Position numbers and translations under genes: made by a program. The notes under the pieces are model-generated. The model worked only from the letters and a program-made list of their open reading frames with translations. It made no database searches and was not told where the DNA came from. 64,000 nucleotides of DNA from Patagioenas fasciata. Taxonomy: Eukaryota; Chordata; Aves; Columbiformes; Columbidae. This document shows, in pieces, positions 23,705 to 36,030 of this stretch. Each line of letters begins with the position of its first letter. The first letter of the stretch is position 1. The stretch spans positions 52,887,661 to 52,951,660 of the forward strand of contig NC_092522.1 of assembly GCF_037038585.1 (NCBI RefSeq), written 5' to 3'.

Positions 23705-24376
23705 CAAGTGAGGAGCCTGGCTCATCTCTTTGGTAGTTTGGGCATGACCTACAGAACAGATGTTAAACTTTACACCTCAGATCACTTAAATCATAGCAAG
23801 CTTTGTAAGACTTCAGAGAAAATAAAACAGGGACGATTGTACTCTGCCAGGAAACAAACTAGTTTCATGACAGAAAGAAATCAATCCCCAGCTGAAAATG
23901 AGAGAGCAAGGAAGATTAAAAGATTTTCAGGTAACTTTTGTTCCAGCATCCCTCTGCTTCCAGCACAGGATGAATTTTCCTGCCCTAATAACAGACATCC
24001 CCAGTCACCTGTGACCACCATTGGTGTCTCAGCAGATTTTTCTACTCTGCTGGAAATGTTAAAGTTGAAAGCTCTTAAAAAGAAAGTAGAGGAGGGAACT
24101 CACAGCCTCCATATGTGTCTCAAAAGAGCTGAGTTATATGTGTCAGAGATTTTGGTGCTGAAAAACAAACAAGTTAAGAACAGACAACAGTGTGTTATGG
24201 AGCATGCCAAGGATGAATATCAGTTCATACTTTCAGACTTGGATGGGCTAACTAGAAGTGAATATTTTAACAAGTTCCTATATTTCCAGAAGGAGTTCAT
24301 AGCAAGGCATGACCTGTTACAGAATGATTTCAGAGGGACCAAAGCATCAGAGAAGCATGAAGGAGAGTTGGCTAAG
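23705..24376 (+). CDS. Candidate coding exon, coiled-coil-like protein, unidentified
   Basis: This is the longest open frame in the window. It is open from 23705 (after TGA 23702-23704) through a TGA at 24413-24415, about 236 codons. Such a length is unlikely by chance at this base composition. Its coding part probably ends at 24376, where GGCTAAG|GTAAGAAAAAG is a near-ideal splice donor in phase 0. The exon start is uncertain: the first in-frame ATG is 23744, and AG acceptors at 23757 or 23784 are possible though their pyrimidine tracts are weak. Counting residues from 23708, 1-110 are polar and basic, with SARKQTSFMTERNQSPAENE. Residues 113-223 are a helical, heptad-like segment (LEMLKLKALKKKVEE, KRAELYVSEILVLKNK, FLYFQKEFIARHDLLQNDF, EKHEGELAK). 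I do not recognise the gene. The stretch from LLQNDF to HEGELAK faintly recalls the AKNA-domain family, but I would not name it on that. No signal peptide or membrane segment is seen. Confidence 0.6.
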
Positions 24377-27300
24377 GTAAGAAAAAGAGTCTCCAAGTTG
24401 ATGGAAAGGTGAATTTTGCATCAACTTTCTGAGTGGATTGGTTATGTGTATTCCAGGAAAATGGAATGGGTTTAGATAAAATCACCTCACTCTTCTTGTC
24501 AGAGAAATGATCTCATGTATATTCGTAGTTGTGTTACTGTAAGACGCATTTAGTATGTGCTCCAAAACCCTGAGCCCAGAGCCGTATGCCACTGTTTAAC
24601 CTTCCCTCCATTATCATGTGGAAATGCGTAAAGTATGCAGTAAAGCAGGATCTTGCAAGCTGGTGATCTGTATGGGAAAACTCGCTGTTGGTCAGCAGCT
24701 CTGCAGGAACTGTATATTCAGTGTCTTGTCCAGTAGCTCATTTTAGATAATTTGTAAAAGAAGCTACCTTCTCTATGTATGCTGTGGACTATCTCTTTAC
24801 ACACAGTTGCTGCACTCTGCCTGGCCTCTTGTAATGGGGGGATGGGGAGTGAATTTGATCAGGCAACCACACACACCTTGCAGAAGTTGCTTGTGTTGCT
24901 TGAGTTGTTGCCCTGAGGGCAGCATTAACAATCTCATCAGTTCTCAGAGCCAAGTGCAGGAAGGAGATTAAGATACTGGATTAATAGAAATAAGGGATAG
25001 ACTTTAATGAAAGAAGTTGGGGGTCAGTAAACTAAGAAATGAGCAGGTTAGTGTGGGCTGGAGAAGACCTGGCATTTCATGTAGATGAAAATAATTTTTG
25101 AAATAATTTGGCACCTCATCCCTCACTGTGGTACTTATGGCCAGCTATTTTATCAAGGGTGTTGTACAGAGAATTAAGCAGTGGTATTTGCAGTACCAGG
25201 GGAGAGATGGCTGCTGACAGATAAAATAGAAGTCAGGCTTGACTGAAACAGCCATCCCAACAGTAGTGCTATGTATACCAGAAACTGTCAAAGAAATGAT
25301 CAAGCAAGTAATCAGAGATCTTTCTTGTGTACTTCCAACATGCTACCAAAGCTTTTCCAAAAAAGTTATGCAAAATGAGGGAAGTCAGGTGACAAATTAA
25401 TTCAATCTTCTTGTGAGTATAACTCTTGGAGAAGGAGCATAATCCATATTCCACTAGGTTCTAGGAGATATCATCTGACATGCAGTTAACTAACTTGCCA
25501 AAAAAGCTGACTACTTCCTACCTTGGTAATTATCCCTAAGCAGCCTTTCTTCTGTGCCTCTGTGCGGAGAGGTCAGAGTAAAAGGAAGAAGGGATCAGGG
25601 AAAACAGAAGAGGTAAAGTGTTGTATTATAGCAGGATAACAGCTTGATCTTGTAATTTTTAAAACAGATTTTTTCCCAGAAAACATTTTCCCCAGAAACA
25701 ATTTGAATCTGTACAATTTTTGTGAGATAGTGTAACTGGTGAAGTTTAGCAGAAAGCTGTACTAACTAGCACTGATGGCAATCTTTGTCCTTTAATTAAA
25801 ATGTTAAAATTTCTATCAGCGTTGATTTGAAACAAGGATGTCCACAAAGTGAAAAACTGCCATAATCTACTATCTACTTAAGAGGCTTGTTGTGAAAAAT
25901 TTGATCCTAATAACAGAGCACTTTGAAGTGAGGCCAGCAGCACTCTAAAGTTCCTGTGACAGGCGAACACAATGCACAAGTTGCCTCAGAGATTCTTTCT
26001 CTCTTCCAGGTTTACTTCTCAGAGCTGGTACGTTGAACTACAACATTATATGATTTTAATTGTTGTATTCCTTAGCTGAGTTTCTTGGGTTATTTATGTA
26101 TTAACTATGTCTGTGAGCTAAGTTGCTTTATGGAATGCAATGTGTTCCAAGGCCTGTTTCTTCTAAACCTGGAGATGATCAGTCAAAGTCAGTGGAGATA
26201 GGCAGGCTAATTTATACTTATGGAAGCAGTGGCTGTAAAGATGTAAGTAAAATATTCAACTATAAGTTGAAGCGTAACATAGCAATTGTCTTCTGCCACA
26301 CAAATCTGTGTATTCTTTGTTTTCTACAAGTCTTTTTGATGATTAGTACATTCTGTCTTGTTGAATGTGAGCTTTCATCTTACTGATGATCAAAATACAG
26401 ATTTCATGCTATGACCATGACTTGATCTGGATTCTCATGGTATTTCTTACTGCATACTGTCGGGAGAAATGGCATGAACTTGAACAAACTAATACATTTT
26501 GACAGTAACTGCTTTAGAGCACCTTCTGCACATGCAGGTATGTAGTCATTCATTTTGATGATTGTACAGTAGCTCCAGAGAATATATAGCTGTGATCCCC
26601 TCCATTACAAGTGATGACAGGTTGTCAAGGAAGTATTTGAAGACATATGCAACAGTTCTCTGATATTTGTTGATATTCAAAGGAAATTAAGATAGGAAAT
26701 ATTCCTAAGCTTTAGCACAACATAAGCTAAATGTACCTTTACGATTGTTTTAAATGCATTATCTCCCAGTGCTCTTTGTCAATTTTTTCTTGGTGCATCT
26801 AGGACATCTAACCCTTTTTAGCTACAGTGAGGAAAGTGAGTGTCCCAAGGGTTTATATTCTTCAGGAGACTTTTCTCTACTCCCCTTGCTTTGAAATATT
26901 TTTTTTTTTATTTAGTCACTTGTGGTCTCAAAAGAGATGACTGATTTCTTCCTCATTTTGCTCATTCTCCCATTGTACACAGGTAAGTAAACAAGAGCAG
27001 AGACCAGGAGTGTTAAGAGATACACTCTATAGAAGGTTGTTTTCCAGTCTGCTCGGTGATCTGAGCTGACATCATTTCCATCCATAATCATCATCATGCT
27101 GATGGCAAAAGGAGAAAGCACAAGGAATTGCACACCTCTGCAAATCATCTGTAGATGCAAAGGCCACAAGACTGAAAGAAAAAGCACTGGGGAAAAAGAT
27201 GAATTGGAAATTGCTCATATTCAGTGGTTCAGGAGCAGGCGATATTTTCAGTCGCTGCTTTTGTTCATTCAAATTAGGGCCTTAACTCTGTGTGTGTGTA

Positions 27301-28313
27301 TGTGTGTGTGTGTTGTTTCCCTCAATTTTTCTTCATACCTGACCAGCAAACTAAATTGCATGGCTATAAAGCCGTATGATTTTTATCTTTAGTGCATTCC
27401 CAGTTCTGCTTCTGGCCCTACTGGTGAGATGACAAGCCCTTGCATGTGTCCCACTGTTCCTACTTCATGCCTTTTAATTAACCATATAGCGGTAAGCCTT
27501 GACTTTTTCTGCAGTGTCCCCTAGGTTACAAGACAGCAGCATAACATGCAATACGTGTGTTTGCACTCACGTAGTACATTAGGGGAAACCTGGAAAAGAG
27601 ATCATACCACACCCTGTCCATGGCACAGGACACCATTTCAGCCCAGCCTGGACTGTCCTGGCCCTGTCAATCCTGGTCCCTTTCTCTATCTAACCCTTTT
27701 GTATTCTTACTACTTTCACTTTTCCTACTCAAAACTAGCCCCTTCTGCTCCTGTTAGGTTTTTAAGCCAGTGTTGTCCATCAAACCACAACCAATATTTT
27801 TGATTTTTTCTGAGGATTTAACCCTAGCTATCCTTTCTTTGGCATTAATCATGGGAGCTCCTATGTGATGTTGACAATCTGTTGGAATGAAAATGAAAGG
27901 TAAGGATGAATGTGGCACAGCTGACAGCATAAATGCTTTGTCTAGGTTGAGCAACACACCACTAAGTGGAAACACACCTGAAAGTGTTGTCCAAAAGCAA
28001 GGTGTTTGCATGAGTCTGAGTTATTCATATTTACTGGCTGTGACACACAGAGAGAATCATACATATTCTTTGTTATCTGTAACAAAACTTTATTTGCAAA
28101 TGGAAAGAAGTTTGAGTGATTCCAAAACTTGCCATTGTTCGTTTTGTTTTGATTTGTTTTTTTTTGTTCATGTCTGGCCATATTAGCTCTTAGTCTTCTG
28201 AGCAGCTCATTCAGAAGTTTAAATCAGAACTGAATTTTACTGAAAATGCCAGAACCTGTAACAAAGGAAATAAATATTCAATGACATTACTTCACATTTT
28301 ACTCTTTTTCAAG
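24377..28313. other. Intron-like stretch
   Basis: Probably intronic if the 23.7 kb exon is real. It contains splice-like signals I cannot assemble: an acceptor TTTCTCTCTTCCAG ending near 26010; a donor AAAGAT|GTAAGTAAA at 26242 closing an open frame with KPGDDQSKSVEIGRLIYTYG; and a possible 32-nt micro-exon ending in CATGCAG|GTATGT near 26535. A GT-rich microsatellite is noted separately. Confidence 0.4.
27289..27314. repeat. (TG)n microsatellite
   Basis: About 12 TG dinucleotides with one TA interruption. Confidence 0.95.
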
Positions 28314-28322
28314 CATTCTCAG

Positions 28323-28392
28323 AGGCTCTGAAGGCTCCCATCAATGAGATGGAAACAAACACTTCAAAGGATCCAGAAACGCAGGAACTCAG
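28323..28392 (+). CDS. Candidate internal exon (70 or 79 nt)
   Basis: TTTTACTCTTTTTCAAG and CATTCTCAG give two possible acceptors (exon start 28314 or 28323), and ACTCAG|GTAAGAAG is a strong donor at 28393. Only one frame is open across it: EALKAPINEMETNTSKDPET, then QEL. It needs a preceding exon ending with one base of a codon and leaves two bases. It therefore does not splice in frame directly after the 24376 donor (phase 0) or directly before the 37570 exon (phase 0). It would need other exons, or be an alternative or spurious exon. Confidence 0.3.
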
Positions 28393-30149
28393 GTAAGAAG
28401 TGCAGGTTCTGATGAAGAAGGCCAGTACTGCACCGGAAAGAAAAAAAGACTAAGTGTTGCAATTGTTATCAATCTCTCTAGTAGCAACTAGGTAGACGGG
28501 ATAAACCAGAAGCAGATAGAGTTCTTGAAGTTTTTAGAAAACTCAGTTCATGGAGGGAAGGCAAATGTATTAGACCCTGTAAATGGCCTGTTCTAGGCAA
28601 AAATCTTTCTCCTTTCTTAATATATATTTTTGTTTGTGTCCAATTCCATCCCAGTTCTGTCTTTTGTACCAGTCACGCTGGGAGACATGGTTTAGCTCTG
28701 AGCAGGACAAAGGCTTTCTTTTGCCGTTTGCAACTGACCCCTACCAAAGAGCTTATCTCATCACACAGGAGTCTCCTAACCACACAGACTGCCACCTGCA
28801 TTGTTAAATCTTGGACTGTGTAACTTTTGAAGGGACGTTGACTTTGTTCTCTATTATGGAGATGAGAAAGCCTGCACCTCTAAGACAGGACCTGGTTTGA
28901 ATTCCTTGTTTTGACTAACTTATTCTCAAACTTCCTCAGGCTCCCTGTCTTCTATGGACTGATCCACAGTTTCCATGTCTCTGCTGTATGCTCCTTTCAA
29001 ATTTCCTGCTCCAAGCTCTGATATGACTTGCTACCCTCAATGGTTGTTTAATTCTAGACCTTTAGGCTTGAAAGCTGTCCTAGCTTCCCTACCAACTTTC
29101 CTATTCTTCTCCCCTCCACTATCTGAACCTGAAGAATTAAGAAGTCACTCTTTCACTAAGCTGCTGATTCCCTTTCTTACCCATCCCTTTTTCTTGTACA
29201 TGTTAGTCTAACTAGACTAGATGATTTAAGAAGTCTTTTTATCTTTGAAATTGTTGTTTCCAGTGTATTTAGTGTATACACATTACAACATGTACACTAT
29301 GCTTTCAAAGTGTAGTTTGGATGATTCTGCAGTTAAGAAGTATGAAAGAGACTCATCTTCAATGGTTTCTGCTAGTATAAGCGGGAAGATAATTAACAGT
29401 GGCCAAGTACTCTACATGTCTACACTTGTCTACCAAAAGAGAATTCATGATGTGTTACTGTGGGATAAAGTCAAACTGACATGAATTTAAGATGAATCAG
29501 GAGCATACTGTGGAATATTTATAGAGTATGCATATGCAAATTTTATCTAGGTACAGAGACTGATTTTTGTGAAAGCTTTTATAAATATTTTAGAGGTAAA
29601 AGGGAAAAATACGACATTTTCTCTTCTGCCAAATGGCTGAAAGGGAATAATGATAAACATCCTAGAATGACCTAAAGGAGTTCTTGGGAGATTTGACAGC
29701 TGTAGGTATAAAAATCCAACACCCTGTAAGGCTGTTCAGTTCTGGATAGTGATCTGTTTCCAGAGAAGTCTAGGAACTTGTGCTATCCTAATGACAACTT
29801 CCGAGCTTTCCATGAAAAATAACAATCAAAATCTGCGTGCATTAGTTGCTACTGGGAGCCAAAGACCAAATTTTTCCTCTTGCCATGGACCACATGTAGT
29901 TCTTTCTGTGTATAGGGGAACCATCCTTGGAGGGTGGACAGAGGAAAAAAATTTCCTACAAGACTGATGTCTTTTTAAAAATAACATTGTTTAGTAGATA
30001 TTAGAATATCTGGTAGAATTTTTGAGATCTGATGAGGAAAGGTGGAGTAAGAATATTGCAGTATAAACAAAGAACTAAGCTGCCCATTTATGCTATTGTG
30101 ATACCTTTGCCTCTCACTGTGTGTGTAAGTAACGTGCAATTTTTTTCAG
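28393..30149. other. No recognised feature
   Basis: Nothing supportable. The string GACTAGATGATTTAAGAAGTC near 29215 resembles the 3' end of an old plus-strand CR1 but stands alone. The open frame 29749-29967 has no splice support. Confidence 0.4.
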
Positions 30150-30307
30150 AATTTTCATTCAGTGGACAAGAGATTTCCCCTCTTAGGAAAAGAAGCTGCA
30201 GTTTTAATGAAGTAGAGGGTGACTGTTTGAATCCTGTTAGCTCCTCACAGAGAGTCAATTCTTCTCTCCTTTGCATCGCTGACATTTCTGGAGTCACTTC
30301 GCTATAG
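30150..30307 (+). CDS. Candidate terminal exon
   Basis: A very good acceptor, GTGCAATTTTTTTCAG, precedes 30150. From there the frame with one carried-over base is open for about 52 codons to a TAG at 30305. It contains FSFSGQEISPLRKRSCSFNE and SSSQRVNSSLLCIADISG. No donor is apparent, so it would be a last exon; an AATAAA lies downstream at about 30522. It requires a preceding exon ending with one base of a codon. The peptide is polar and serine-rich with no domain I can name. It may be chance. Confidence 0.25.
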
Positions 30308-33300
30308 TTCAGTGAGCTTGAATTTGCTCTACACCCTGTTAGAGCAACATTTGTCCTCTGGACATATGTAGTTATCCTCATTAAATGTAACAACTATTTG
30401 TTCACATCTAACTTTGTATATGATCTTGAAAATATATTTGTGAAATTGTTGTTCTCTTTTCTCTATTCTGGACTGTAGAATGAATTAGTAATGGTGCTAT
30501 GGATGAGACAGATTCTGGAGAATAAAACAGGTGAGTGATAGAAAAATTCTGAGTCAAGTAGGAAAGAATACGGCACAAATTATGGTAATAACATGTTCTA
30601 AAGAGTTGTAAAGAAAACCAACCAAGAAGTACCTCAACTGTTGAGATTTTTCCTGTTAGTATGATCAAAATGTGCTGACAACTAATAAAATTAGGTGCAG
30701 AACATCTTTCTTATACTTCTTTAACTCTTGTCCTCATCTGAAACCAGTAAATGTCAGTGGGAGACTTCTAATGCTGAAGAAACCTGGGAACCACCAAATC
30801 ATCTCTCTGAGTCTGTGATTGATTCTATCACTGACAGAGTCACAGCACTCTGGTGTGTTCAAAACATCCCAGGGGATGGTGCATGAAACCCTTCAGCTGG
30901 CAGAGACGTGATAACTGGTTTTCCTGCTTATCGTGAGTAGGTTAAGCCACGAATCACATGCCTTCACCTACCCTTCCTAAGCTTCTTTTCAGCCTTCACT
31001 GTATCAGTCCTGGATGCTCTAGTTATCTATAAAATAGTCCAGTCCCTCTTGGGTGCTTGCTGGGTACTTTGTTTCAGTAACAGCAATGAGGTTTACAGTC
31101 TGTTTATGTACTGCCCGAGAAAGGAGTGTAAGGCCTTTGATCAGTGGAATCTGGATCAGGACCTTTGAGCAGAATGAAATTCATAAATCTGGAAAGCTGT
31201 AGAAGAGCGAAAAGAAAAGCAGACAAGTAATGAATTGAGAAATCCTGTGAAATGCCATTAGGGTAGAGTACAGTGTAACTAGTCTGACTGTAATACACCT
31301 GCATTTTAGGACTTTATTGAAAACTTGTACTCAAAGCACAGTTTTCTTCTGGAGCGTGAGAACATACCAGTTAGCAAAGTATGTGATAATTAAGGAAATA
31401 GCTGTTTGAGTGGTGATTTCAAATGCCTTCTGCATTTCCTCTTTGAGGATAGAGGAGGGTCTAAATCTGCTTTCTGTGCAGTGACTCAGTGTCCTAGTGT
31501 CCTGCTCCAAGCTGTGAGCTGTTGTTTGCTTTTACTGTGGGCAGCTCCTATCACCGGCCTCTAACTCGCTTTTACAAACAGACATTCAGTAGGAACAATG
31601 CTTGAACAATCAAACCAGCTTTTGCTTATTTTTTCTTTTTATTTTCCTTTTTTTTTCCCTCAGCAATTAAAAAATTCCTCCCTCATGTAACTGTCTTCCT
31701 GTCAATGTATATGCGCCTGTATGCAACTGCCCTGATTATGTTTGTTTCTACAGCATGGTACAGGCTTTGCATTCTGGAGCTTTGCAGCCAACCAATAAAA
31801 AAGCCATAAAATCAGCCATTGGCTCTGAGTCTCCTGCAGGACTAATGAATAAAACAATCAGGAATCTCTAGGCCAAGGCATATCTGAGGAATGGTTTTGC
31901 ATAAAATGAGCTAAAAGATATTTAAACAATGGGCAAAGGTTTCTCCCCTTCTCCTCCCAATCAGGTACTAATTTAAAAAATACTTACTCAGTTAACCTCA
32001 AACTTCCCCTCCCTACCTTCCTCAGTTACACACTGAGGAATCAAAACCAGCCAAGTCAGAAAGATGTAAATGTTGCTGTTCTTCTTTTTCTGTTACAGCT
32101 GTGTTTAGAAACCCAAGCCAAGAAATTTTGGCCAAATATGCTAACATGTTCTGGCAGTATAGGAACAAGGCTCTGCAAATGTTGAGGGTTTTTTGTTGTT
32201 TGGTAAGGTTTTTGTTTGGTTAGTTTTTGGTGAGGTGGAATGCTAAGTAATTTTAAAAAGTGTTCAACGCAAGTTAACTTGAAATGAGAACTTTACGGTT
32301 TTCCCAAAGCAAAAAAACGGAGATCTATTTTTTAAAATGGAATAAAATGTTTTCTTAATATTTTCTTAAAAAGAAGCAATTATTTCTGTTATTTGTTTGT
32401 CTCCAGGTAGCATTTCTATAAGGCCCTTCCAGGACCAGTTGCTCTCCTGATCCACGGAGTGGGGATATGCTCTCTGTCAGTGTCAGTGGCTCACATGAAA
32501 GGGCAGGGCTTTTGAGAAGCTTCTGTCCATTAGCCCCTGGGACGGGGAGCAGTAGGACACATGGTCAGCACTTTCCCTGCCTGAGGTGGTGCATCACTCC
32601 AGCTAGGCTCATCCTGCCTTCCTCCAGCCTGCCTCACTTTTCATCAAGTCTGACGGCTCTCACTGGACCTATTGACTGTGCATTGATACTGCACCACAGA
32701 GCAGAGGGTGACAGGGCAGGGTTGGCCACCCATGACAAGCTGCTTGGAGAGTAGGAAATTTGGTGTCCTGGGATCACAACAGGCAGTCTTTAATCATTGA
32801 AATGTTGTCATTACCTAACACAGTGGCCTAGTCCTGAATTTGACAGCATGGCACAAAGCCATTACTTTGCAAATGTGGCTGATGAGCTACTGCAGGCTCC
32901 AAAAGCTCTTCCCAGGGCAGTCCCTGAGTCACCAGTGAGACAGGCCAGGCTGCACAATTAGGAGCTCTCACATGGCAGAGACAGAACAGTTCTTCTTCCC
33001 CTAGTTCTCAGGCCTTTCACCAGTGCCTTCCCTCCCTTCTTCTTTCCCTTCTCTGCTGGCTCTGCAAGTGCAGAGCCTCGGAGGTGTAATCCTGCACCCT
33101 GGCATCTCTCCGGACTGCTCTGCTCTCTGCAGCTCCCCCTGGAGACAAACACCAAGAGGTGAACCAAGGTGTGAGAGACAGAGAAAACGGCGTGACCTTG
33201 AGCTGCACTGTCACCAGGGTAGAAAATAATTTGTGTTAGTACAGACCCTTGGAATGAGGTACACTGTCAGTCTGTGCATGTAGCTCCCCTCATTCCCTGG

Positions 33301-35979
33301 ACGAGGAACTGGCAAGGCCCCATAATACAGCTCCAGCTGTTGCAGCCCAGACGCCGACAGGCTGCAGATGAGCTCACTGAGAAGCTGTAAAAAACCGAAA
33401 AAGTCTTTGACTCGAATAAGCCCCTAGCTGGGCAGAAGTGTGAGCTGGCCCTGTAGGATTTTGTAGGATCATGTTGTTGACTTGTTTTAGTGAGGTGAGC
33501 GGGTGAGGTGACAGTGAAGTTGGCCTATAAAATTCCAAAGTGCATTTTCTGGACTCTCCTAAGGGAGTACAGCATGTTTATTCTGCTCCTTAGCATGCTG
33601 TTATCTGTTCTCCATGCTGGGATGCAGTGATTTCCTTCTTGGCTGTGTTCCCGTTGTATCTAGCCCCTGGCCATGTTTTTGCATGAAGTGCCAAGGGACT
33701 TTCGTTGCAGTGGCTGTGAAAGGTATGCAGCATAGCTCATGTGTCAGTGTCTGGACGGGAAGAAATGAAGCATGGGTACAGTGAGTGTGTGTCCAGCTGA
33801 ACTGGGGGCAAACTTGTGGGTGCTCCTGGTCTGGACTGCTTAGCGTGGTTAACTCAAGCTAGTAATTGGGTATGGCTACTGAAAGTGCAATGGACACAGC
33901 TTTAGATGCCAATTAGCTTTCTACTACCAGCTTTGTCTTTTAAATTGTGCATGTATTTTGATACCTCCAGAAACCTGCAGCAGACATGAGGCAAAGAGGA
34001 TAGCGCAAAAACTGATTTCTGTTTCAGAACAGCTTGAATCTGTGAAGTGTAAAGTTCTCGATAAATAGGAGGAAATGAACATACTGGAGAGAAGAAAGAA
34101 ATGGTGGTTTATGCTGGGATGGTGGATATAATGGAAAACACTCCTAAAGAAATGGAGGCATTCTAAACATGTCCTAGCAAGGTTTCTCCATAAATACTGA
34201 TGTCCAGGTACTACCACGGTAGACCCTTTAGCACCCTTTAGTCATTCAGTCATCTTTATTTTCTCCTCTGAGAACCTAATATGTACCTAGTCCATGAGCT
34301 TCTTTGATCACCACGGTGCCCAGTCTCTGTCCCTGCAACAGGAGGCTTGTAGGTTGATCCTCACTGCGTCAGATGATGGTCTGGGGTTATTTCTGCATTC
34401 ATGTTACAAATTTGAGGATTTGTAACCAACTGTACATTAAAGAATTACAGCATCATTATTTTTAGCCTGTTGTATTTCTCAGCCTGAAGAATGGGATGGT
34501 TCTGGGTGGGGTTTTCAAGTATCCCAAGCTGGCATCATCTACCCTTGAAATGAATACTGAAGTGCATGGTAACTTCAAAGGGGGAGAGATAGCACAGTCT
34601 TGTGATTCCCTTTGAAATCACATATCTAGATGCTTAAATAACTGAACATAATTACAGATGATTCACTGGTGTATATAAATGACCATAGCTGTGAATACAT
34701 TTTGGATACAGAAAGGAAGGTCAGGTGTAAGTCTACATTGCAAAATAGGTCTATGATGGATTGTTGATATGAAGTATCGGGTTTTAGTAAAATTACAAAT
34801 ATTAACATTACTTGTTTACAGAAAAATGTTATGATTTTTTTTTTTTAAATTCACTATACATCATTACTGCTAGAGTGCTCATTGTCATTGGTGTTGTACA
34901 AAGTGAACAGTGAGAGACAGGCTTGTATTGAATATTGTGCAATCCAAGGTACAAAACTTGCAGTCTTTTTTATGTGCTAAAAATTGCATACTGAGAGGAC
35001 CACTTAAACTATAAAAGTTAGATGCTCTCAAATTTTGGCAGAATTAGTGCACTCGACATTTAAAAACAGTATTCCTTTTCTACTTTCAGTTGTGCAGTTA
35101 TAAACAGCACATGATCTCAATAAAGGCATTTTTAACCTGTCCTTGTCACTGGCTACGCTGATAAGTGTTCCAGCTGCGTGAAGAGAGGAGGCAATTTCAT
35201 GCAGCTAAATAGATGTTAAAAAGTACAGTCAGCACAAACAGGGAAAAATGCGTCACTCTTAATGGTGGGCAAACAGCATTTGTTTACATAGCACTTATGT
35301 TTGGCTAAGCAGCTAAAAGGTCAAACATTTCTCCAAACTTTCTGTCCCCTGAAGCAGTGTTATGCCTCTTGACAGGACATCAAATTAGATAATTAATTCT
35401 ATTGGGAGTAAAACAGAGCTGCCAGAAAGTCACATGAAAGTTGAAAAAAAAACCCTCTGAAAAACACATAACATGAAAATTGCCCAAAGTGTGTATTTGT
35501 TTCTTTACCTGTTCAGCTATAGGTGCAGCTATTGCTGCTTTTAAATTGAATAGTATATTTAAAATAATTGTTCTTCTGCCAAATTTTTCAAACAAACCTT
35601 TGCACTACTATCAAAGAGTAGAAGACAGGAGTCTGTTACTTGTTTCTGAAGCAATTAGCAGACCTCCAGCATCAGAGAGCTGTGAGGAAGGTGATGAACT
35701 CTTGGTTAATCTAGACAAATTTACTTGGTATCAAGATATTAAAACAATGAATGGCAGCAATTAGTCGTGACAACTTCCATTTTTTTGGCTTGCAAACAGG
35801 ATATCTTGGGCTTGACATGCCTTTGGAAATGTTCCTGTGTACGCTCTGTAAGATATGCTCCCACAGCATTATAACAAATGAGTATATGAAATCTGGTCCT
35901 CTGAAAAAATAGCCACTCTGAGAATCTGAGAATTTCCTCTCTTTGCTTTTTTAAACCAAATATGAATATTCAGAAGGTC
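30308..35979. other. No recognised gene
   Basis: Long stretch with only short overlapping frames. 32.5-33.4 kb is somewhat GC-richer. The 3' part of the 35480-35764 frame (SLLLVSEAISRPPASESCEE) looks protein-like but has no convincing splice sites. AATAAA hexamers are scattered and not informative. Confidence 0.4.
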
Positions 35980-36030
35980 TTTTTTTTTTTTTTTTTTTTT
36001 GGTGGGGAGGGGGTGCGGTGAGGGGGTGGG
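35980..36030 (+). repeat. T21 run abutting a G-rich block
   Basis: Twenty-one consecutive Ts (35980-36000) are followed directly by a 30-base block of G-runs (GGTGGGGAGGGGG, then TGCGGTGAGGGGGTGGG). The plus strand has four G-runs of three or more, with loops of about 1, 8 and 1, so it is a borderline G-quadruplex candidate beside a homopolymer. Confidence 0.85.

Noticed and set aside
26123..26241. Exon-like frame ending at a GTAAGT donor
   Set aside because: The donor is excellent but no acceptor with a real pyrimidine tract fits the open frame, so I left it as a remark only.
35610..35764. Protein-like tail of a plus-strand frame (SLLLVSEAISRPP...)
   Set aside because: Tempting composition, but the only AG before it has a poor pyrimidine tract and no donor follows.
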